The notes under the pieces were generated by a model. That model did no database searches. It was given only the letters and a program-made list of their open reading frames with translations, and was not told the origin of the DNA. 64,000 nt of DNA, taken from Blastococcus sp. PRF04-17 (GTDB taxonomy: Bacteria > Actinomycetota > Actinomycetes > Mycobacteriales > Geodermatophilaceae). Position numbers and translations under genes: made by a program. Location of the stretch: positions 1,860,001-1,924,000 of the forward strand of contig NZ_CP095412.1 in assembly GCF_023016265.1 (NCBI RefSeq), given 5' to 3'. Within the stretch, counting starts at the first letter, position 1, and the number at the start of each line of letters is the position of its first letter. Positions 54,276 to 61,808 of this stretch are shown here, in pieces.

Positions 54276-54722
54276 GTGCGTTTCCCCTCCCCGTTGCTGC
54301 TCGCTGCCCTGCTCGCCGTCGTCGTCGGTGCGACGGGGTGTGCCGGCACCGACGCCGCCGAGACGTCGTCCGCCCCCTCGTCGTCCTCCTCGACCGCCTC
54401 CTCGACCGCCTCGGCACCGTCGACGTCCGCCGCGCCGAGCAGCGCGGCGGCGTCCGACGGCTCGCAGCGCATCGAGGTCCAGGTCGCCGGCGGCCGGGTC
54501 AGCGGCGACAGCGGGCGGGTGCCGGTCGCCCTCGGCGCGCCCGTGACACTCGTCATCACCAGCGACGTCGCCGACGAGGCGCACGTCCACGGCTACGACC
54601 TCCTCGCCGAGCTCGCGCCCGGCCGGCCGGCGGAGCTGTCGTTCGACGCCACGATCCCCGGGGTGTTCGAGGTCGAACTGCACGACGCCGGGACGGTGCT
54701 GCTCACGCTGCAGGTTCAGTGA
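54276..54722 (+). CDS. Cupredoxin-like lipoprotein
   Basis: A 148-residue lipoprotein: signal peptide with lipobox VVGATGCAG, a Ser/Thr/Ala linker (about residues 28-65), then a small beta-sandwich (RIEVQVAGGRVSGDSGRVPV, VTLVITSDVADEAHVHGYDL, PAELSFDATIPGVFEVELHD). The HVHGYD segment and fold match cupredoxin-type or CopC-like domains, but a full copper site (Cys-His-His-Met) is not visible; at most the two histidines of HVH would bind. It is coupled by GTGA to the next membrane gene. Confidence 0.8.
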   Translation: MRFPSPLLLAALLAVVVGATGCAGTDAAETSSAPSSSSSTASSTASAPSTSAAPSSAAASDGSQRIEVQVAGGRVSGDSGRVPVALGAPVTLVITSDVADEAHVHGYDLLAELAPGRPAELSFDATIPGVFEVELHDAGTVLLTLQVQ

Positions 54723-56023
54723 CGCCGCTGGCCCACGGGGTGGGGTCGCGCACCGACCTGCCCATCCCGCTCGGCCTGGCGCTGTACGGCGCCGGGGCCG
54801 CCATCCTGATCAGCTTCGCGGTCCTGCTGCTCTTCTGGCGCACCCCCAGGCTGGGCGGCAGCTCGTCGGGCCGCCCGTTGCCGGACGCCGTCCAGCGGCT
54901 GGCCGACAGGTCCCTCGTGCGGGGCGCACTGCAGGCGCTCGCTCTCGCCGCCGCCGTGCTCGTCATCGCGGTCGCGCTCGCCGGGCCGGCCGAGACCGAC
55001 CGGAACCTGGCGCCGTGGGCCCTGTACGTCACCTTCTGGGTCGGCCTGGTGCCGGCCAGTCTGCTGCTCGGGCCGGTGTGGCGGGTGGCCAACCCATTGC
55101 GGCTGCTGCACCGCGGGCTCGCCGTCGTCCTCCCCCGACCACGCGGCGCCGACCGGTTACCCCGGCTGGGTCTGTGGCCGGCCGCGGTCTCGCTGGCGGT
55201 GTTCCTGTGGCTCGAGCTCGTCTACCCGGGGCGGGCGGAACCGGCGACCGTCGCCGTGTTCCTCATCGGCTACGCCGTCGTCCAACTGGCGCTCGCGGCG
55301 TGGTTCGGCGAGGAGTGGTTCGCCCGCGGCGACGGGTTCGAGGTCTACTCGGCGCTGATCGCGCGGCTGTCCCCGTGGGGACGACGGGACGACGGCCGGC
55401 TGGTGCTGCGCAGCCCGCTCGCCAACGCGAGCGCCGCGCCGCGGGAGCGCGGGCTCGCCGCGGTGGTCGTGGTGCTGCTCGGCTCCACCGCCTTCGACGG
55501 CCTGTCGCGGACGGTGTTCTGGCAGACCGGTCCCGGCGCGGCGAACGACACGCTGTCGGGCACCCTCGGGCTCGCCGCCTCGATCGCGCTGGTGGCCGTG
55601 CTGTACGTGTCCGGGGCACGGCTGTCGGGCCGCATGGCGGGGCAGCCCGGCGACGTCCAGCCGCGGCGGTACGCCGGCACCGTCATCCCCATCGCGCTCG
55701 GCTACACCGTGGCGCACTACTTCAGCCTGCTCGTGCTCGACGGCCAGAAGACGTGGATCCTCGCCAGCAATCCGTTCGGAGTCCCCGGCGTCGATCTCTT
55801 CGGCACCTACGGCAACCGGGTCGACCTGACCGCGGTCAGCACCGATGCGATCGCGCTGGTCCAGGTCGGGGCCGTCGTCCTGGGACACGTCCTGGGGGTC
55901 ACGCTCGCGCACGAACGGGCACTGCTCTCGGCCCGGCGGGCCCGCGCGTCCGACCAGCTCCCCCTGGTGGTGGTCATGGTGCTGTTCACCGTCGGCGGTC
56001 TGGGGCTGCTGTTCGGCTTCTGA
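54719..56023 (+). CDS. Polytopic membrane protein of unknown function, third gene of the MerR-linked module
   Basis: A 434-residue protein with about ten to eleven membrane helices and little outside the membrane. Recognisable features are WALYVTFWVGLVPASLLLGPVWRVANPLRLLHRG (in parts), the ALAAWFGEEWFARGDGFEVYSALIARLSPWG loop (in parts) and GYTVAHYFSLLVLDGQ with a histidine in a helix. I cannot place it in a named family. The GTG start overlaps the cupredoxin-like gene stop, so the two products are made together. It may form a complex with the polytopic protein at 52402. Confidence 0.78.
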   Translation: MTPLAHGVGSRTDLPIPLGLALYGAGAAILISFAVLLLFWRTPRLGGSSSGRPLPDAVQRLADRSLVRGALQALALAAAVLVIAVALAGPAETDRNLAPWALYVTFWVGLVPASLLLGPVWRVANPLRLLHRGLAVVLPRPRGADRLPRLGLWPAAVSLAVFLWLELVYPGRAEPATVAVFLIGYAVVQLALAAWFGEEWFARGDGFEVYSALIARLSPWGRRDDGRLVLRSPLANASAAPRERGLAAVVVVLLGSTAFDGLSRTVFWQTGPGAANDTLSGTLGLAASIALVAVLYVSGARLSGRMAGQPGDVQPRRYAGTVIPIALGYTVAHYFSLLVLDGQKTWILASNPFGVPGVDLFGTYGNRVDLTAVSTDAIALVQVGAVVLGHVLGVTLAHERALLSARRARASDQLPLVVVMVLFTVGGLGLLFGF

Positions 56024-56173
56024 CCTGCCCGGCCAGCAGCGGCCACCGGGTCATACGGACGGGTGACGGCGGCCGGTCTCGGCTACAGATCCCGCGCGGG
56101 GCTACCGATGGGAACAGTGCCTTGACCGGCGCCATCGGGGTCCGCTGCCCCGCCGAGCGGAAGGACCGCTCAC

Positions 56174-56518
56174 GTGATCGCTGTGACCTGCCGCAACGGT
56201 GAGCACTTCTCCCTCGACCCGGGGACGATCGCGCGCGTCGAGACCGACCCCGATACCGTCGTCCATCTCGTCGACGGCACGAAGTACGTCGTGGACCTCA
56301 CCTTCGACCAGCTCCTGCGCGTCGTCTCCGAGCACCGCGCCACGCTGCTCGTCGCGCAGAAGCGCCTGGCCGGCGGTGTCGCCGAGATCGCCGAGCACGC
56401 GACGCACGTCCGGCAGTCGACCATGCGGGTGGAGCGACGGCAGTACCGCAGGGACGGCGACGAGCCGCACGGCAGCCCGGCCGACCGGGCAGTGCCTCCG
56501 CACGACGCCGAGGCCTGA
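56174..56518 (+). CDS. Flagellar FlbD-family protein, orphan
   Basis: A 114-residue protein. The first 65 residues match FlbD (MIAVTCRNGEHFSLDPGTI, VETDPDTVVHLVDGTKYVV), a short protein normally encoded between flagellar hook and motor genes. Here no other flagellar gene is in view, and the C-terminal 50 residues are a charged, probably disordered extension. The start is a GTG. The next gene is convergent, six bases away. Whether it takes part in motility cannot be told. Confidence 0.8.
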   Translation: MIAVTCRNGEHFSLDPGTIARVETDPDTVVHLVDGTKYVVDLTFDQLLRVVSEHRATLLVAQKRLAGGVAEIAEHATHVRQSTMRVERRQYRRDGDEPHGSPADRAVPPHDAEA

Positions 56519-56524
56519 CCCCGC

Positions 56525-57969
56525 TCAGTCGTCGTCCCCGTCGCCCTCGTCGTCGTCGCCGTTCCCCTCGCCACCGTTCCCGCGGCCCTCCCCGCCGTTG
56601 CCACGACCCGGCTCGCCGTTCCCGTTGCCGTTCCCGTTGCCGTTCCCGTTGCCGTTGCCGTTGCCGTTGCCCTGCGGCTCGGGCTCCGGCGCGACGGCGT
56701 ACGACAGGGTGACCAGGGTGTCGGGCTCGAGCTCCCCCTCCGGCGTCACCGCGGTGACCAGACCGGGCGCCGGCTCGGCGAGGACCACCGGGGCCAGTTC
56801 GACCCGCAGCCCGCGGGCGAGCAGATCGGCCTGCACCTGCTCGACCGGCAGCCCCACCAGGTCCGCCGCCACCACGTCCACGGTCGGCGGCGGTTGTGGG
56901 CTGGAGGTCGTCGGCGCGGCGGAGGTGCCGCCGTCGTCCGGCGGCGTGGGGTTGCCGCGCAGCAGGCCGACGACGACCGCGACGAGGACCAGGGCGGCCA
57001 GCGCGCCCAGCAGCAGCGGCACGGGCAGCCGCCGTCGGGTGCGGGACGCGGCAGGCGGAGCGGCCGGCGCACCCCCGTGAGGACGGGCACCGGCAGCACC
57101 GCGGTACCAGTGCCCCCGACCCGGCCGATGGGGGCGGTCGCCCCGCCGTCGGTCGTCTCGTCGACGGCCGCGCGCAGCGCCGCGCCGTCCGGGAACCGCA
57201 GGGCGGGGTCCTTGGCCATCGCCTGCTCGACCAGCCGCCGGATCCCGGCGGGCACCTCGGCGGGCAGGGGCAGCGGCTCCTCCTGGATCTGCTTGAGGGC
57301 GATCTGCACCGAGCTCTCGCCGTCGAAGGCCCGCCGGCCGGCGAGGCACTCGTAGGCCACGGCGCCGAGGGAGTAGACGTCGCTGGCGGGCGTGGCCTTG
57401 CCGCCGGCGGCCTGCTCCGGCGACAGGTAGTGCGCCGTGCCGATGACCTGGCCCGTGCCGGTCAGCGGCACGCTCGAGGCCGACCACGCGATTCCGAAGT
57501 CGGTGAGCTTGACGACACCGTCGGTGCCCACGAGCACGTTGCCCGGTTTCACGTCGCGATGGATCACCCCGGCGGCGTGCGCCGCGGCCAGGGCCGCCGA
57601 CGTCTGGCGCAGCAGGTCCAGCGTGCGGGCGGGGCTCAGCCGGCCCTCGCGCTGCAGCACCTCCGACAGCGTCTCGCCCTCGACGAGCTCCATGACGAGG
57701 TAGGCGAGCTGCTCGCCGTCCTCCTCCAGCTCGCCGTAGTCGAAGACCGAGGCGATGTTCGGGTGGTGCAGCGCCGCCGTGTGCTGCGCCTCGGCCCGGA
57801 ACCGGGCACGGAAGGTCGGGTCCCCGGTGAACTCGCTGCGCAGGACCTTCACGGCGACCGGGCGTTCGAGCAGGGTGTCGCGCGCCCGCCACACCCGGCC
57901 CATGCCGCCACTGGCCAGCGGGAGGAGCAGCTCGTAGCGACTGCCGAGCAGGCGGCCTCGCGGCTCCAC
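56525..57969 (-). pseudogene. Ser/Thr protein kinase with one PASTA domain and Gly-Asn tail, one-base frameshift
   Basis: The kinase domain is complete in the first frame: GSRYELLLPLASGGMGRVW (P-loop), AVKVL, GVIHRDVKPGNVLV, TDFGIAW, GTAHYLSPEQ. After VLPVPVLTG the protein changes frame to GAPAAPPAASRTRRRLPVPL, one membrane helix, a PASTA domain (TVDVVAADLVGLPVEQVQADL) and a (GN)n/acidic tail. One G added at 57072-57076 (shown as C on the plus strand) restores about 481 residues. PASTA kinases sense peptidoglycan fragments. The GTG at 57969 follows GGAGG; an ATG at 58062 is also possible. Confidence 0.85.
56617..56671 (-). repeat. Hexanucleotide repeat coding for Gly-Asn
   Basis: About nine copies of a 6-base unit (CCGTTG or CCGTTC on the plus strand) inside the kinase gene, giving a (GN)n stretch. 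It is followed by GRGNGGEGRGNGGEG-type repeats and an acidic end. Length variation between strains is likely. Confidence 0.85.
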
Positions 57970-58079
57970 TGTCCCTCCGAGTCCCTCGGTGACGGCCACG
58001 GTCGTGGCCCGACCCCCTGAGGTTGCCAGAAGTGGTCCGCCGGAACCCTCGCCGGCCGCCATCCCCCCTGTTCGGGTGG

Positions 58080-58601
58080 TCAGCGCCCGGGCAGGCGGGC
58101 CACGAGCTCCTCGACGACGGCCTCCGGCGTGCCGTCCCCGGAGACGGTCGTCCCGGGCTCCTCCTCCGCCAGCGGCTCGAGCAGCGCCAGCTGGCTGTCC
58201 AGGAGGGACGCGGGCATGTAGTGACCGGTACGCCGGCCCAGCCGGTCGCGCAGCACCTCGCGGTCGACCGAGACGTGCGCGAACCAGACCGAGGGGTGCC
58301 CGTCCCGCAGGACGTCGCGGTAGGTCCGCTTCAGCGCCGAGCACGTGACGACGACGGAACGCCCGGCCGCCTCCCGCTCCCCGATCCAGTCCGCGAGGCT
58401 CCGCAACCACGGCTCCCGGTCGCCGTCGTCCAGCGGGATGCCGGCCCGCATCTTCGCCACGTTCTCCGGGGGATGGAACTCGTCTCCCTCGGCGAACTCC
58501 CAGCCCAGGCGGGCCACGAGTCCCTCGGCCAGGGTCGTCTTCCCCGAACCGGAGACGCCCATGACCACGACGGTCGTCGACGGTTCCGCTGCTGTGGTCA
58601 C
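58080..58601 (-). CDS. Gluconokinase (GntK type)
   Basis: A 173-residue kinase phosphorylating gluconate to 6-phosphogluconate. Walker A MGVSGSGKTTLAEGLVARL, EGDEFHPPENVAKMRAGIPLDDGDREPWL (in parts), CSALKRTYRDVLR and WFAHVSVDREVLRDRL are typical of the family. The GTG at 58601 places the P-loop near the N-terminus; a TTG or GTG at 58622 is possible. No gluconate permease is nearby. It is divergent from the CBS gene. Confidence 0.93.
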   Translation of the reverse strand: MTTAAEPSTTVVVMGVSGSGKTTLAEGLVARLGWEFAEGDEFHPPENVAKMRAGIPLDDGDREPWLRSLADWIGEREAAGRSVVVTCSALKRTYRDVLRDGHPSVWFAHVSVDREVLRDRLGRRTGHYMPASLLDSQLALLEPLAEEEPGTTVSGDGTPEAVVEELVARLPGR

Positions 58602-58689
58602 GTCAGCGACCGTAGGCCGCAACCGGTGCTACCGACACAATGGCCCCCCGACGGGGCACCGTGCCCGGCCCGTCCGACGAGGAGAGCTC

Positions 58690-59130
58690 ATGACCGCAGG
58701 CAGGCACGCATCCCCCGACCCCGCCCCGGGCGACGAGCCGACGGTCGGTTCGCTCATGCGGTCGCCGGCCGTCACGGTGGAGGCCGACGCGCACGTCGCG
58801 TCGGCCGCCTACCTCATGAAGCACTCGGGCGCCGGGGCGCTGGTCGTCACCGCCGACGACCTCGGCGTGGTCCCGATCGCCGTCCTCACCGACGTCGAGG
58901 TCAGTCACGCGGTCGCCGACGGCCAGGATCCGAACGAGACCCGGATCAACCAGCTCCGGCTGCCCCGGCCGGTCGCCATCCACCCGGGCACGTCCGTCAC
59001 CGAGGCCGCCGAGCAGATGCTCGGGATGTCGCTGCAGCACCTGCCGGTGGTGGACGACGGCCGGCTGGTCGGGGTCGTGGGCGTCACGGAGGTCTGCCGC
59101 GCGCTGCTGACCCGGGGCCGCTCCGTGTAG
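58690..59130 (+). CDS. Two-CBS-domain protein
   Basis: A 146-residue protein consisting of a CBS pair: VGSLMRSPAVTVEADAHVASAAYLMKHSGAGALVV (in parts) with VPIAVLTDVEVSHAV, then LPRPVAIHPGTSVTEAAEQML with HLPVVDDGRLVGVVGVTEV. CBS pairs bind adenine nucleotides and usually serve as energy sensors. GGAG lies just before the ATG. It is convergent with the cyclase gene. Its partner is unknown. Confidence 0.9.
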   Translation: MTAGRHASPDPAPGDEPTVGSLMRSPAVTVEADAHVASAAYLMKHSGAGALVVTADDLGVVPIAVLTDVEVSHAVADGQDPNETRINQLRLPRPVAIHPGTSVTEAAEQMLGMSLQHLPVVDDGRLVGVVGVTEVCRALLTRGRSV

Positions 59131-59142
59131 TCCCGGGGTGGG

Positions 59143-60474
59143 TCAGCCCGACACGGCCGAGACCGGCCAGGTGCCGGGGACGCCGCGCAACGCCCGGATG
59201 CCGCGGTCGTCGAAGCGCAGGCCCGATCCCACCACCAGGTCCTTGACGGTGCCGGAGACGAGCACCTCTCCCGGCGCGGCCTCGGCCATGATGCGCGAGC
59301 CGATGTGCACGGCGAGCCCGGAGATCCCGCCGCCGGCCTCCCGCTCCACCTCGCCCGCGTGCACGCCGGCCCGGATCTCCAGCCCGAGCCCGCGGGCGGC
59401 CTCGCGGACGGCCAGGGCGCAGCGGATCGCCCGTACCGGTCCGGTGAACGTGGCGAACAACCCGTCGCCGGCGACGTCGACCTCGGTGCCGCCGTACCGG
59501 GACAGCTCGCGCCGCGCCGCGGCGAGGAGGCTTGCCCGGGTGGCCGCCCATGCGACGTCTCCGATTCTGGCGAGCAAGGCGGTGGATCCCACGACGTCCA
59601 CGAACAGGACGGTGGCGAGCACCCGGTCGGGGACACCGGGCGCCGGACGGGAGCCGGTCAGGAACTCCTCGATCTCGGCGAGCGGTTGGTCGATGTCGCC
59701 CACGAAGAACAGGTGGTCGTCGCCGTCGAGCTCGACGAACCTGGCCCCGGGGATGTGGTCGGCCAGGTAGCGGCCGATCTCGATGGAGATGAGGCGGTCA
59801 CCGCGCCGCTGCAGCACCAGGGTCGGCACGTGGATGGCGCTCAGGATGTCCCGGACGTCGGCGTCCGGGTAGAGCGAGAACAGTCGCCGCGCCATGCCGG
59901 GGCTGGCCCCCATGCGCTGCAGCCCGCCCCACCACTCGCGGAGCGCCGGATCGCGGGCGCGGCTGGGTGCCCAGGCCTTCAGCGCGCGCCCCTCGCCCCA
60001 GGACTCCACCAGGCCGTCGAACAGATGCATCATGGCTGCCTCGTCGGCGCCGTACGGATAGCCCTCCGCGCGGGTCAGGCGCGGTGCGGCGCCGTAGAGC
60101 ACGACTGCCCGTGTCCGCTCGGGGTGCTGGGCGGCGAAGAGCATCGTCATCGCGCCACCCTCGGAGATCCCGAGCAGCGCCGGGCGCTCGAACCCGGCGG
60201 CGTCCATCACCGCGCGCAGGTCGTCGACCCGCTCCTCGAGGGTCGCGGGCCCGGCCACCGGGTCGGACAGGCCCGTGCCCCGCTTGTCGAAGATGAGCAA
60301 CCGGCTGAACGAGGCCACCCTCTCGAGGAACCGGCGGAGATCGGGTTGCTCCCACGCCCAGTCGAGGTGGGAGACGAATCCCGGGGTCATCACGACCTCG
60401 AGCGGGCCGGACCCCACGACCTGGTAGGCGATCGCGAGGTCGCCGCTGCGGGCGTACCGCGTGCGGGGCCTCAC
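59143..60474 (-). CDS. Alpha/beta hydrolase-adenylate cyclase fusion (Rv1900c/LipJ-like plan)
   Basis: A 443-residue protein. Residues 1-265: alpha/beta hydrolase with LLIFDKRGTGLSDP, nucleophile elbow LLGISEGGAM, and the final histidine in GDDHLFFVGD. Residues about 275-443: class III cyclase with metal aspartates in LFVDVVGSTALL and VAGDGLFATF, and VHIGSRIMAEAAPGEVLVS. The purine-specifying lysine before AGDG is aspartate, so substrate choice or activity is uncertain. The GTG overlaps the stop of the cNMP-binding kinase gene, making it the last gene of a coupled operon. Confidence 0.88.
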   Translation of the reverse strand: MRPRTRYARSGDLAIAYQVVGSGPLEVVMTPGFVSHLDWAWEQPDLRRFLERVASFSRLLIFDKRGTGLSDPVAGPATLEERVDDLRAVMDAAGFERPALLGISEGGAMTMLFAAQHPERTRAVVLYGAAPRLTRAEGYPYGADEAAMMHLFDGLVESWGEGRALKAWAPSRARDPALREWWGGLQRMGASPGMARRLFSLYPDADVRDILSAIHVPTLVLQRRGDRLISIEIGRYLADHIPGARFVELDGDDHLFFVGDIDQPLAEIEEFLTGSRPAPGVPDRVLATVLFVDVVGSTALLARIGDVAWAATRASLLAAARRELSRYGGTEVDVAGDGLFATFTGPVRAIRCALAVREAARGLGLEIRAGVHAGEVEREAGGGISGLAVHIGSRIMAEAAPGEVLVSGTVKDLVVGSGLRFDDRGIRALRGVPGTWPVSAVSG

Positions 60475-61808
60475 CGGCGTCGCGGCAGCTCGACGCGGGC
60501 GCGCGTGACGCCGTCGGCGGAGGTGAGGGCCAGCCTTCCCTTGTGCCGCTGCGTGACCACCGCGAGCGCGGTCGCCAGCCCGAGGCCGGTGCCCTGGCCG
60601 ACGGGCTTGGTGGTGAAGAACGCGTCGAAGACCCGGTCGAGCACCTCCGGCGGCACGGTCGGCCCGGTGTTCTCGACGTCCACGACGACGGAGTCCTCGG
60701 TCCCGCGCGTCCGCACGGTGACCACGCCCTCGTCCCCGACCGCCGCCAGCGCGTTGTCGAGCAGGTTGGTCCAGACGGTGGCGAGGTCGGCGGCCCACCC
60801 CTCGACCGTCTGCGGGTCGGGGTCGAGGTCGCGCTCGATCCGCACGCCGGCCGGCACCTTGTGCCGCAGGAGCACGAGCGCCTGCTCGAGGCCGGCGTGG
60901 ACGTCGACCTGCGTGAGGGACTGGTCGGCGGCGTAGGCCAGGGGGCGGACGCCGGACACGATGCGCGACAGGTACTCCGCCCCGGCCGAGACCTCGTCGA
61001 GGATCGCCCGGATCTCCCCGGCCCGGGCGAGCTCCCGCACCGCCGCACCGCGACGGTCGGCCGGGAGCCCCTGCAGGGCACGACCGAGCTCCGCCGGGTC
61101 CACGCCGTGCCGGGCCAGCTCGGCGGCCGCGCGCGCGGCCCCCGGCACGTCCGCGAGCACGCGGGCGATGGCGTCCTCGGCGTCCATCCGGGCCAGTGGG
61201 TCCTCGGGTGCGTCTCGGTCCCCGAGGAGCGTGTGCAGCGGCCCGGCCTGCCCTTCCCCACCCAGCAGCGCCCGGAGCCGGGCAGCTCCGCGCTGGACGG
61301 CGGACGCCGGGTTGTTGACCTCGTGCAGCAGCCCGGCGGCCAGCGCGCCGAGGGCGGCCATGCGCTCGTGCTGGCGGACCAGGCCCTCCTCGCGGTCGAG
61401 CCGGCGCGTGGTGGCGACCAGCAGCGCACGGGCGGACCGGGGATGGCTCAGCAGCCGGTCCAGCGCGTCGGCAGCGATGCGCTGCACCCGCGCGGGACCG
61501 CGTGCCCGGACCGTCGCCGACCGGGGTCGGCCGTGCACGATGCCCAGCTCGCCGATGAGGTCGCCCGGGCCGCACACGTTGAGCAGCAGCGGCGTACCGC
61601 CGGAGTCGCGGGTGACCTCCAGCTCCCCCTCGGTCACGACGTACATGGCGTCCGGGGGCGAGCCCTCGGTCAGGAGCTCCTCGCCGGGCGCCAGCGACAC
61701 CGAGCGGCTGGTGGCGGCGAGGTCGGCCACGTCGTCGTCCGGCAGCTCCGCGAAGAGCCGGGAGCGGCGGAGGGCGCCGCTGACCTCCGGCTCCGGGGTC
61801 GTGGTCAC
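60471..61808 (-). CDS. Histidine kinase with N-terminal cyclic-nucleotide-binding domain
   Basis: A 445-residue soluble kinase. Residues 12-130 are a cNMP-binding domain (GEELLTEGSPPDAMYVVTEG, phosphate cassette GELGIVHGRPRSATV with the conserved Glu and Arg). The H-box is ALAAGLLHEVNNPASAV; the ATPase has NLLDNALAAV, VENTGP, FFTTKPVGQGTGLGL. No membrane segment. The GTG overlaps the stop of the REC-reductase gene before it and its own stop overlaps the cyclase gene, so all three are coupled. It probably phosphorylates the receiver fused to the reductase. Confidence 0.9.
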   Translation of the reverse strand: MTTTPEPEVSGALRRSRLFAELPDDDVADLAATSRSVSLAPGEELLTEGSPPDAMYVVTEGELEVTRDSGGTPLLLNVCGPGDLIGELGIVHGRPRSATVRARGPARVQRIAADALDRLLSHPRSARALLVATTRRLDREEGLVRQHERMAALGALAAGLLHEVNNPASAVQRGAARLRALLGGEGQAGPLHTLLGDRDAPEDPLARMDAEDAIARVLADVPGAARAAAELARHGVDPAELGRALQGLPADRRGAAVRELARAGEIRAILDEVSAGAEYLSRIVSGVRPLAYAADQSLTQVDVHAGLEQALVLLRHKVPAGVRIERDLDPDPQTVEGWAADLATVWTNLLDNALAAVGDEGVVTVRTRGTEDSVVVDVENTGPTVPPEVLDRVFDAFFTTKPVGQGTGLGLATALAVVTQRHKGRLALTSADGVTRARVELPRRR

